Assembly: GCA_021432605.1 (NCBI GenBank)
Contig: MU271153.1
Coordinates: 620,001-684,000 of the forward strand
Source of the DNA: Coniochaeta sp. PMI_546
Taxonomy: Eukaryota; Ascomycota; Sordariomycetes; Coniochaetales; Coniochaetaceae
Direction: 5' to 3'
DNA length: 64,000 bases
Shown here: piece after piece, positions 43,966 to 54,637 of the stretch
Layout: each line of letters opens with the position of its first letter
Numbering within the stretch: the stretch's first letter is position 1
Notes under the pieces: generated by a model
What the model was told of the DNA's origin: nothing
The model's input: only the letters and a program-made list of their open reading frames with translations
Databases searched by the model: none
Position numbers and translations under genes: made by a program

Positions 43966-46900
43966 GGTGGTGAACGAGTGCTCAGGAGAATCAAGTAGAG
44001 AGACAATGGCAAGTCGGATCTTCGTTGCTTGCAATGGTCGAAGTAACACGGAGTTCTAGAGGACTGAGATGTTCCGGTGGAGGATCTTTATGGGTTTATG
44101 CAGGTACTTGGAAGAGACTGGTATCTGGCTCTTAGTGCTGACTTGGACAGAGTTATGGAGGAGTCCCCGGATGGCTTATAATATCTGTCTAAGTTGTCTG
44201 GTGTATAAGGTGGACGCCGGCAGATGGCCGAGAAAGGTGGGAATGACGTTGTATTTAAGCTTGGCCCTCTGTAGATAGGCACTGGCCGAGAGAGACACAA
44301 CACCCAGGTGGAAATGGTAGGGTAGGGTAGCGCAGTACACTTTTTCGATGCCGGGCCAGTTTCACTCGAGACCTCTGGGTAATGGAGTCCACCGTGCTTC
44401 AGTGTGTACCTTGTCGTGCTCCAGACGGAGCTAGCTAGACTTGGGATATCCATGTCGGGATCTTCTTGGCATCATGCAGACCAGACCCTCCCTTCGAGTC
44501 TCAGACGGAAGCTTGTGGATGGGGGCCGCTAGTGGCATGGTTCCGTAAGCTGTATTCCAGCAGAGCGCAAACAATGGAATGCGGGTGTGCTAAGAGCAGA
44601 AGAAATGCTGTCCATAGCCAGGATGAGTTTGAGCCCCGGAAAGCGGTACGCTGGGACAATGGAAGTACCGTGGTAAGTCTAGATGCTGTAAATGATCGAC
44701 AGCGTTCAAACTGGGACGATGAGACGAGACTAAGGTACCTTGTACCTACCTACAACAAGGTACCTACGAGCTGTGCGCGTACCTGACCGATGGTGCGTAG
44801 CGTCAAAGCATTCTGTTATTAATGTGTTGCGGCTTGTTTAGGCCCTTCAAATGTGGTAGATGGGATTCGCCGCGCCGAAAAGTAATGTAGATTGTTGCGG
44901 GACTCGCTCGATCCAATCGAAGTGTTGGGACTGGGGTCTGCTTCCAGTGGAGGATGCACTACTTCGTACTCGGAGTGGGCACGACCGGCGCTGGAAGGCG
45001 CTGTAAAACTAGCCTCTGGAGCGGAGTGACAATGGAAGACAGGAGGCTTGTTGATGAGAGCAATGACTCCGGTCATCATGAAGATGAGCTCCACGAATGG
45101 AATGCGATGCACTTGCGAGTTGGAACAAATGGCTTCAGGCAAACACCTCAGCGAAGCAAAGATGGGGTGCGGCGCCGAACCTGTCGAGGTGGTGTACCAC
45201 AGAGGTACCTAGCTTAAGTACCTCCTTACCCTATTTCCATTTGACAACCTCCTTGAGGTTTGTTACCCAGAAACGGCAAGCACGTATCCGGTTTACGAAA
45301 CGTGGGAAGGAACGATGTAGTCGGTACAGATTGGGACGTCAAATATGTCACTCCAGCAACTTTGAGAGCTGCGCTTTGCTTTTCTCTTCTTGTCCGTCCC
45401 ACTCTGTCGTCGATCTTGTCCAAGTTGAATCGTGGAAGAAAGGCTTGCTGGTTTCCTCACTCGCAGTATTTTGCATTCTACTCTCAGGACCCGTAAAGTA
45501 ATTGTGGCACACCGGATACACCGAGTTATGGCATTTGTCTGACTCGTGTGTGTTCTGAAAGCGTTGATGAGGGGTCTCATTGACCGCATACGAGTCGCCG
45601 ATTGCTCCTCCAACATTCCTCTGATGGACGGCGAGGCCTACACTACGAACGACACTTGGTGGAGCCTGGAAAGCTGGAAAGTGTCAACCATTGCCGCCAA
45701 CAAACATGTGACCGCTACCTTCATACTGGCGCTGACACCGCGGAGTTTAAGTGTCCTGTGATACGTGTCAAAGGCGCCTGTTCCACAACGGTTCACAAGC
45801 GCGCGTGAGCTCAAGCACGTGGTTCTGTCAGGGATTAACCCGGCGACGAAACATGGCTAATGACTCTCTCCCTCCACAATATTCTATCCTCTTTGCCGTC
45901 CGGCCTAGTGGCTCCCATCTCCCATGTATGGGTTATTACCACAGTAGTTTCTGCCAGCGGCCGGCCGCCTGCTGTCTCCATGCGCTCTCGAAATATTCAA
46001 GGTTCATGGATTACGGCCCGACCATTTGATATTGCATTGCCTGCCACCGCTGCCCCGCACCGGTGTGTGGGGTTTTCTAGAAGGCTTCTACGGCAACCAC
46101 CGTCCCACTATTAAGGGCGCAAATGGGGTCGCTCGAACTCGGGCTTCCATATTGAGGTTCGAAACAGATCTTTCCCGGCGGTATTCCTCCTGCAACGCCC
46201 ATATTGCGTCGTAGTCGTTACGCAATGTGGTAGGAGCCGTTTCACCGCCTTTGCTTCCACGTGGATCTTGCGCAATGCGACCATGAGGTGCCGCTCCGAT
46301 GTGGATATCATCAGTCAGCGCTGGATTCCACTGTGTGGGATGTTGAAGAAGGTCTTGCCCTTAATCATCGTCTCACATGTCAACGTCGAAAGAGTCGAAA
46401 GCGAACATCCTACGACCTGTGGAATGTGATGTTAGACATCGGAACGCAGGCGCGCGTTGGACGTTTACTTACGCCCTTTTGCGGGCCGGCTATGGCAATA
46501 CCTCGGTCACATAGGCGGTCATCCAAGATTATCACCGCCTCCCGCTCAGCATGGCCAAAACATCTCCCCGAGGCTACTTGGCAGTTTCACACGCAGCTGG
46601 TGAACGACTCGTGCCGGACTTGGGAGTTCATCTCCGAGTTTTAGGTCGCGATAAACAGCACCGCTACCCGAGACCATTGAAGGTTGTGTGTTAGACTTCC
46701 TTACAGTCTGCCAACTGGCCGGCCGACAATGACGCGGATCCATGGCAGGACGCCTAGAATAGTGCAATGCCTTGGGAAACTCGGTGGGCCACGCTGGAGT
46801 CTGTGACCAAATCGCGGCTCACCGTGAGTCAAGAGTCCCACCACGGTGAGAATGAGCTGCGCGACGGAAACTAGTCTCCGATGCGCTAATGCTATGTGAG

Positions 46901-49900
46901 ACTCGAAGCAGTTGATCGGTCAGCTAGGCCGATCCATGAGCTACGACAGGGTCGGTAGGGCTCCCGAGGAGGCGTCGGAGCTTGGTCGTAATGGTCGCCA
47001 TTCCGAAGGCCCACTCTTGATTCTCTAGCACACGTGCTAACCGCGGAAGCAGATTATCGTTTGCCATGGTTAATCCGTCCCTTTGAGAATGACCCTCGGC
47101 CAAGGAAGCCGGTCTTGCCCCTTTCGGGAAGCTTGATTCCCTCTTGCCGGGAGCCAGACACATGGGTCGCAGTCAAGGAGCTATCCTGCCGGGGTGACCG
47201 TTGTGTCCTCGTTATTGATGCAAACGGTACCAACCTCTCTCAGACGTGACCTTCCCTTTGCGGATCTTTGAAACTGATGACCAGCCGCTTCTGGTGGGAA
47301 AGTGGCATATCTCGTGCCATTACCTCAATAACTTGACATTATGTCCACGATCGCAGTCTATGCGTATTGCACAGTGCACACGGATGACCTTTTGAGGGAT
47401 ACGTTACTTGGCAAACGGAGATGATGCCGCGTGACATGCTGGTACCAGTATCAGTTTCGCCATTTCTCGCTTTCGTCACTTCTCATCTTTTGTTGCAGCT
47501 AGGTATGAGCTGAGCGGTCCCAACTCACGGGTCGATCTCTCGACTTCCAGGCCTTGGGCGCGCAATTCACGAATCCTTCGCCCCGTCTACTATGGGGCAT
47601 GTCTGGGATAGGGTAATGGGCTACCTACCAATACTCGGAAAGGTCAATAGCGAGTCTCGCTCCTGAATCAATCATTCCGAAGGAGTAGCACGAGGGGCAC
47701 TATTAATTCGTAGTGCGGATTCGGCTTCGATGCGAGCGCTCACCGCAAGCCTGCAGCAGCCACTCAAGGAGTCAGCCAATAACAGGCTGCGGATTTGCTC
47801 CCGGTGCGCTGCGCTGGGACACCCGGCAGCCTGGTAGGGCAGGGGTTGGTTCCGTGTCCCGTCCACACCTCCCGTCCCCCTCAACCTTCACTCCTCATTC
47901 ATTCGATCTCAAGGCTTGATCGGGAGATGTTTTTCTACTTGCAAAGCTGACTCGAATATGTGGCTCGTATGGTGGTGGAGTTTTTGAGACTGTTATTACA
48001 ACCATTGCCGATCAGGTCCAGACTAGGAGATCGTCAGGAACCCACTGCCCTCGCAGTAATTCCGTTCAGGGTTGTCATCGCATGTGGGCAATTTCGAATT
48101 TCATAGCCCGCCCTGCCGCCGTCAGGAATATGAAGCGTTCTCAGTTCTCATCTGCACCCTTGCCGATCATCAACACGCTTTGGCACTTCGGGGACTGCCG
48201 CTGTAATCTGTTATCTGATCATATTGCAGGGGGCACATTGACTACCCTGACTACATGGTCATTGCTCGCAGGTCTACACTACACTACGTGCAAGTTTGCA
48301 TGTCGTTCACCTTGCGCCCCACTAGCGTTTCGGTACTGATACACCACCAGTCAAGTCGAAAGTTCCGACAAATACGAACATGCTACATCGACGAGAACAT
48401 TGAGCGCTACTGTGTGATATGCATCGAATGCACAGTTCCTGAGGACATGATCAGCGTCGGCTATCGCAAATGTGACCTCCATTTTATCATCGAGAATCTT
48501 TGATCATTGACAAGAGTTGACAGCCTGTTTCATATCATGAGATTTGTGCATGCTTGACACCCGCAGGCACAGCCAATCATCTGAGACATGTGTGTAAGCG
48601 AGAAGCCACAAAAACCAAACACGGTCACCAGGCTCGCTCCCCCATGTCTTCCTCACTTTCTCAAATCGCACCGTGCCAAGCCCTCAGACATGATGCAATT
48701 GTGTGAGGTGTGGCCGACCCCTACGCTCTGGGAGTCTTGTCTCGGGATATGAATGGCAGAGAGTCAAAATCGGGTCGGGAGGGCGCAAAGGCACGCTCGC
48801 GGGAGGCTCTTCCGGGGAGTTAGGGCGGTCTGGGCAGTTTACTAGTCCTAGCCGGGACAGTGTACGGCCTGATAGATCGGCGTGCCAATATACGGACAAG
48901 CCAATTGAGGGTTAAGAAAGTCGTCAACCTTGTTGCTTTCGTGCCTTTTTCTGAGTCGCGACAAGCTGGTCGCCAAAAGTTCCAAAAATGTCCATGTTAA
49001 GGGGAGGCGGTGGCCTCCGCTATCAAAACGCACCATTCGGCCGACCCAAACCACAGTCCGCTGGGGACCGCTGCTACGCCGTACGGGGCAAAGCTACCTA
49101 TTCTAACCATATGCCGAACCCAGCGAGGGCGTCATGCATACCGGAAACTTAGGAAGCCAGGGAGCTTGAAGAAAGCATCATGCATACCAGCGTCGTACAG
49201 GGAATGCGAGTTTCCACATGATGACCGCCGTCATCTGCAGCCTTGTCATTCCTCTGCACCACAGTTGCATTGTTTCATGCGCCTCGGACCCGAAAGAGCA
49301 TGGCGCAGATCCTGCTGGCTATCGGTATTTTCTCCCACTGGACGGGAACACACGACTGTCAGCATTTTAAATGTCGTTCAGGCCCTCAGTAAGCCGCCAG
49401 CTTGTCAAGGGCTATAGTCGTGAGGCCTATCATGTCTGATGGATGTGACCCAGCTGGACACCGCGGGGGATCGTTCCATGTGTGATGCGGGGATATGGCC
49501 GGCACTTGTCTCACCAGAACAGGAATGACTTCACCACTGAGCCATCATTCACCGACACAGGTGAAGCAAGACGTTGCAGAAGCACAGCTGCCAAGGATCG
49601 TGTCTCAACCTTGCATACTACAACATATGGTCCGACCAACGCGGTAGTTTTGTCCGTAACCAGGCTATCCGGAACGGACGGAGATGCCACTGGCTGGACC
49701 AAGAAGTCTTCTTCCAAGGCTTCATCCAATAGACCTCACCTGTACACCGTGTCTCGCCAAGGACACTTCGTCGGCCTGGATAACGGTAATCGACAGCCAT
49801 GCAATGATACGCGGCGGAATTCCGCTCACATTTGACAGTTCTCTTGGTATCAGCCACCGTCGACGCCTCCCGGGAGCTGAGCGTATTCGCTTGGCTATCA

Positions 49901-50642
49901 GCTCCACGCTCGAGCCGTCCGGCGGCAGATATGGTTGCCAAGGGCCTGTCGTTAAAAACTCTATTGGCAAGACTTCATATACTGGTTACAGCTGCAAAGT
50001 TGCTGCAAACACCTTTCTATATAGTATAATCTGTATACTATGGTACCCCCTCAGCACCACCTCGGTAGAAGGTCTCCTGATTCCACGGCGCCAACTCGAT
50101 GCCCTTCCAAACCCAGAACGGTAGGTCGGGGTTGCCTAAAACCCGCCGTGCAAAGGCAACCACAATGTGCCGGTTTGGATGCTCCTCGTCCACCAGCCGC
50201 CTCGCGCTCTCAGTTTTGTGATCACTCATAGGAAAAAAGACAAGCGTCTCGCTCGTCTCGAGACCAAACAGCCCCCATGCCCTGGACTCAGTCAGAGGCG
50301 GTAGCGGGTTAGGGTCGCCATTGCTCTTCCGTGGGCAATGTGTGTGTTGCCTAGCTTTAGGGGCTGGAAGAGGCGGGAGGACGGGGTCGGAGTGACGGAA
50401 CCTGTTTTGTGGTGATGATGTTGTGTGATGTTTATGTGTTGAAAAGGTGCAAAGGTAAGTGACACAGTAGTTGTCCTCGCTGTGGTCTATGTCTAAGGTC
50501 AAGTTTACTTGAAGTTATCTTTCGAGTCTTAGTCCCAGTCTATACGAAGGCATCATTCGTCTTCAATAGCTGATGCAATTTAATTCACATGTTAGTCAAA
50601 TCGCTTCAATTTATGAACAGTACCTCCGACCCTCCTATCCTA
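43966..50642. other. 6.7-kb gene-poor region
   Basis: No supported gene. Minus-strand ORF 45142-44819 (107 codons) has one hydrophobic segment (VELIFMMTGVIALI) followed by a Ser/Pro-rich tail and could be the last exon of a small membrane protein. ORFs at 49482-50124 and 50502-50038 overlap on both strands and show no motif. A perfect 11-bp inverted repeat lies at 44733-44765. Confidence 0.4.
44733..44765. repeat. perfect 11-bp inverted repeat, TAGGTACC type
   Basis: AGGTACCTTGT (44733-44743) and its exact reverse complement ACAAGGTACCT (44755-44765) flank an 11-nt spacer ACCTACCTACA. The spacer itself carries the ACCT repeat seen elsewhere in the window. It can form a cruciform or hairpin. 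Confidence 0.85.
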
Positions 50643-51640
50643 TTAGTTCTTCGCCCAGAGCTTGCTAACAGTCACATCGAACTCTTCCCCCTTCCTGCCC
50701 AGGATCTTCTCCAGATCATTGGTAACAACGGCGGTCTCGCCAGCCCTGATCGCCTCCCATGCCGTAGACCAGGTCCTCGCCTTCTCCTCGGACCCAAACA
50801 CGGCCTGCACCTGCGGCAGCTTCACATACTCGTCCACACTAACCTCCCTGATCCTCAGGTCTTCCTTGCCCGCCACCTGCGCCAGCACCTTGACCGTTTC
50901 GGCCAGTGTCCACGCCTTGTTGCCCGTGAGCAAGACCTTCTTGTTAGTGAACTCAAACTTTGAAGGGTCCTGCACGTAACTCGCGATCAACCTGGCCGAC
51001 GCCTCGCCCAGTTCGTCGCGCTTGACCCACGCCACGCCGGGGCCGGAGCCATCGTGCGGGATGAGGATCTCGTCTACCGGGTTGCGGGGGTCGAAGAAAG
51101 CGGTGTAGATTGGTGTGGACTCGGAATAGAGGCCTTCCCGGATAGATGTATAGGTTAATGACGGGTCTTCCGCTGCCAGCTTAGCGAGGTACCTCTCCGT
51201 GTCGAGGTGCGCTTGCATGACCACTGCGAGGGAGTGGTCTTGCAGGTCGCCGCCAAACCCGAGAGAGCTGTAGAAGATGTGTTTTACTCCTGCGCGACGG
51301 GCCGCGTCAATGGCGGGGAGTTGGACCTTTTTTGTCATGAGTAATTGAGAGATCAAGACTAACGGGAAGGGCGACTTACCTTGACGCGATACTCGTGGAC
51401 GTGGCTGGGGTACGAGATCAGGAAGAGCACATCAATGCCAGCGAATGCCTCTTCGAGTTCGGCTGCACTGCTCTCGAACGAAGCCTTGCGAAGCCGGATA
51501 CCGCCCTCAGTGAGATGACTTGGAGTCTTCTCAGGGTATCGGTTGATCAAGACGATGTCCTTTCTCGGCACCAGCTTGGTAAGATGGGTGCTAGTGCTGC
51601 CGCCGAGGCCACCAGATGCAGGAAAGATGCCCACAGTCAT
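50643..51640 (-). CDS. NmrA-like NAD(P)-binding oxidoreductase
   Basis: Two exons, 51640-51380 and 51326-50643, with a 53-nt intron (GTAAGT...AAG); 945 nt, 314 residues. Atypical SDR of the NmrA/quinone-oxidoreductase-2/azoreductase-like group. The N-terminal nucleotide-binding loop reads GIFPASGGLGGST (residues 4-16), a variant of GxxGxxG. It is followed by VLINRYPEKTPSHL, where an Arg after the second strand favours NADP(H), and by GIDVLFLISYPSHVHEYRVK. After the splice: VQLPAIDAARRAGVKHIFYS and SLGFGGDLQDHS, then REGLYSESTPIY, typical of the family where the usual SDR YxxxK is lost. The C-terminal domain (SVDEYVKLPQVQAVFGSEEK, then WSTAWEAIRAGE) matches the QOR2-like tail. It diverges from the SDR at 52170 across 529 bp. 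Confidence 0.9.
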
Positions 51641-52169
51641 CGTAGATAATTATTCTTGGATATGTCAGTATATGTTTCCCAATATGCGGCTGTATGTCAG
51701 AACGGGATGCCAAGTCTGAAGATGTAATATTTTGGTCCTGTATATTTGAGGTTTCGTCGTCTATGACGTTATATCCGACCTTTTCGAAATTAGTAATTCG
51801 AGGTGAAAATGTCGCCCTGCACGGCAATGACATCCGAGAGGAAAGAACGACCAGGAAATACACAGAATATCTCAATTGGGTACAAATTCGTGAATTAACT
51901 TGCTGAAGTTCTCCTTACGATGCATCCACGTACATGTGTAAGGCACCTTGGAATGCATCATGATATATACCCGGGTTCAGTCATCAATCTTCGTTATGCG
52001 CCTTGTTTAGAGAGTGAGTGACAGGGTAACAGCCAACGCCCAAGTAGGCAGTCGACACATCAAGGCGTGATGTGGCCAGAGCACCCGAATCACCCAGCAC
52101 GTCTCAATTGACCTGCATGACAAACACTACACATCATATTCACAACACCGAAGGAAACATCAACAAGAA
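51641..52169. promoter_or_regulatory. divergent promoter region between NmrA-like and SDR genes
   Basis: 529 bp between two divergent start codons; an arrangement that allows joint regulation. No specific binding site is named. Confidence 0.5.
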
Positions 52170-53082
52170 ATGCCGTCCAAGACCGTCCTCATAACCGGCT
52201 GCAGCGAAGGCGGCATAGGCGACGCTCTAGCCCGTGAATTCCTCGCCCGCGGCCTGACCGTCATCGCAACCGCCCGCAGCATCTCCAAGATGTCAAGCCT
52301 GGAACCACTTGGCATCCACACGCTCGAGCTAGATGTGACGTCCGAAGCCTCGATTGCGGCCGCCGTCGACGTCGTCCGGAGTACCACGGGTGGACGCCTT
52401 GACATTCTCGTCAATAACGCTGGCGTCAACCACGTGCAGCCCTTCCTGGACACCAGCATGGCCGACATACGCAAGGTCTTCGACACCAACGTCCTTGGCG
52501 TGCTGGCCGTGACGCAGGCCTTCGTGCCGCTGCTCATACCAGCCAGAGGGTTAGTGGCCTCCATCGGGTCCGTCAACACGGTGTTCAACCCGCCCTACCA
52601 GACGGCGTACAACGCCAGCAAGGCGGCCATTACGGCCATAGGCCACACGCTGCGCGTTGAGCTGGCCCCTTTTGGCGTGCGGGTCGTGACTGTCATTACC
52701 GGCAGCGTGCGGTCCAAGCTATTCGACAACGCCGACGAAGCGTGCCGTGTGCCGCCCTCCAGCCTGTACTATCCGCTGAAGGAGCGGATTGAGAAGAGGG
52801 ATTTCTTGGATGTTGCCAGGTGGACTGATACCGAGGACTATGCGCGGCAGGTAGTGACTGATCTGCTGAAGGAGCATCCCAGTCCGGTGCTGTGGAGAGC
52901 TTCATTTTCCTTTGTGGCGAGGCTACTGAACATCTTTGCCTGGCCGGGCATGCTGGTATGTCTGCGTGGACATTGTGGGCGTCTGCCGCCACCTGCTGAC
53001 CAGGTTATAGGACAAATCCCTTCTACAACACACCGGCCTGGCGACCCTCAAAGTGCCGGCCAAGACTGAGACTCGTTCTTGA
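52170..53082 (+). CDS. short-chain dehydrogenase (Ayr1/1-acyl-DHAP reductase-like)
   Basis: Two exons, 52170-52955 and 53011-53082, with a 55-nt intron (GTATGT, branch GCTGAC, TATAG); 858 nt, 285 residues. Classical SDR: cofactor motif TGCSEGGIG (9-17), NNAG (82-85), catalytic Ser134 in SIGSV, and YNASK (147-151). The TGCSxGGIG opening and NTVFNPPYQTAYNASKAA section are typical of the fungal Ayr1-like group, which reduces 1-acyl-dihydroxyacetone phosphate or related carbonyls, although many paralogues act in specialised metabolism. A hydrophobic stretch near the end (FSFVARLLNIFAWPGML) may bind membranes. Skipping the intron would give a longer unrelated tail; the spliced tail DKSLLQHTGLATLKV is preferred. 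It ends 46 bp from the stop of the sulfotransferase-like gene. Confidence 0.9.
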
Positions 53083-53128
53083 TATATTTGCTTCATGTCC
53101 ATATATACCCATAAATATCACCCTGATA

Positions 53129-53965
53129 TCACAACCTAAGATGTCCACTAGTCCAGCACTCCCTCACCCACCACAACGCCCTTGGCCCAAACCTCCAAGC
53201 CCCCCAGACGCCACCACCAAGTGCAGCCCAGGCCAGCAGCCCTCTAACAACCAGTATCGCCCTGATGACCTCCACATCCCTCCGCTCATTCAGCCTCGGA
53301 AACTCCTTGCCTTTGGGCACGTCCTTCCCCAGAAACCTGCACAGCGGCACCCACCCGTCCTCCGCCTTGAACTCGAGCACTTCCCGTCCCCTCTTTCTCG
53401 CCTCCGTCCTGACATACTCGTAATACCGCTCATAGCTCTCCGCGGCGAAGATATCCTCCACCCCCAGCTTGTCCCTCACCCACCTGACAGCCTCGGCATT
53501 CAAGCCATACCAGATCCGATCCGTAGTCCAAAGCAAGCCCGTAGCCCTGAACCGCCAGCTGAAACAGAACCCGAAGCTAGCCCTCGCGCTACGCGCCCAG
53601 ATCCCCGGGTTGGGCCGCCCGTTCAGCACGATCTTGGCCTCCGGGTACAAGTCCATCAGATCCTCGATGAAGAACACGACGGGGAAGTCCGTCACGGCTG
53701 CGTACCCGGCGTGCAACTGCCTCACCATCTTCTGACGCTCCGCGGGATCCTTCTCGCGCATAGCGCGGAGTAAGAGGCGCGAGACCGTGGGGTGGGGTAT
53801 GATGTGCGCCATGTGCAGGCAGGGGGTGTAACCGAGCGTCTCGAAGGCGGCTTGGAGGGACGAGGTGGCTGCGCGAGGTAGACCGGCGCCGATGGCCTGT
53901 AGAGTTGGTGCGTGGGGTCTGCTGCCTTCGGGCAAGGGACGGGAGTCTGTTATGAAACGGGGCAT
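53129..53965 (-). CDS. sulfotransferase-like P-loop protein (Sulfotransfer_4 type)
   Basis: An intronless 278-residue ORF. The N-terminal IGAGLPRAATSSLQAAFETL corresponds to the PAPS-binding loop, GLPRTGTxSL in relatives, followed by LGYTPCLHM. The mid-part VVFFIEDLMDLYPEAKIVLN and then RPNPGIWARSARAS matches the second conserved block, usually FPDAKVILTxRDPxxWxxS. The C-terminus has GWVPLCRFLGKDVPKGKEFP, also typical of the family, and ends in a hydrophobic helix (AILVVRGLLAWAALGGGVWG) that probably anchors it. Differences from the usual motif (Ala for Thr-Gly in the loop, Gly for Asp in RDP) make true PAPS-dependent activity uncertain. It is tail to tail with the SDR, 46 bp apart. Confidence 0.85.
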   Translation of the reverse strand: MPRFITDSRPLPEGSRPHAPTLQAIGAGLPRAATSSLQAAFETLGYTPCLHMAHIIPHPTVSRLLLRAMREKDPAERQKMVRQLHAGYAAVTDFPVVFFIEDLMDLYPEAKIVLNGRPNPGIWARSARASFGFCFSWRFRATGLLWTTDRIWYGLNAEAVRWVRDKLGVEDIFAAESYERYYEYVRTEARKRGREVLEFKAEDGWVPLCRFLGKDVPKGKEFPRLNERRDVEVIRAILVVRGLLAWAALGGGVWGAWRFGPRALWWVRECWTSGHLRL

Positions 53966-54637
53966 GGCGGCGGCTGTTTGTCTTTGGACTCTGGTGGTGG
54001 TTTGGTCTCGGATACTGGTGGCGTCGGCGGTGGTAAATTTGCTCTTCTTGTCCTGGGCTTACGCTGCAGGGACAGGATCAGCAGGCAGTTGAGGATTGTT
54101 TGCATCATGTTATATACGTGCTCGAGATCCACGAGAGATGGGCGGCGTCCCACACATACTTCGAGGAAGGGGGATCCTTCTGAGTAGATATACGTGAGTC
54201 GTCTTACCATTCGCAATGCCCCATCGGCATTGCTGACGCCGAGATCTACGCCCGCAGGATCACATCCTCGCTCGTGCTGGAGCACCTATGGTTGGTATTC
54301 TGGCTGACATGGGTTTGGCTCCGCGTCAGATTTTAGCCCCCAAATTGATCCCACGGCGAGAGTATTCGGGTCTTACTTTGATATAAGAACCTTGATTATT
54401 GTCATTTCCTACACACGCTGGGCAAAAAAGGTGGACATCAATAATCGATCCGTGTACACCAAGTATGCCTTGTCAGATCTATCGACTCGAAGCAGAATTG
54501 AGTTCACGAATTGATGGCTGGGTATTACCCTGATACTCCTACGATCAAGCATATAGACAATTTAAACTGAGAAGAACTGAAACAAGACATATCAACACCA
54601 AACTCCACGCCAAATCCTGCCGCCATGTCGACAACTC
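53966..54637. other. intergenic, no supported gene
   Basis: Upstream of the sulfotransferase-like gene and 3' of the large protein. No feature beyond short ORFs. Confidence 0.45.

Noticed and set aside
46924-47163. Minus-strand ORF with ENQEWAFGMATITTKLRR, suggestive of a transposase fragment.
   Set aside because: Too short and without terminal repeats or a catalytic motif to assign it.
50038-50502. A 154-codon minus-strand ORF next to the NmrA-like gene.
   Set aside because: Low-complexity first half, unrecognised second half, and no splice or start support.
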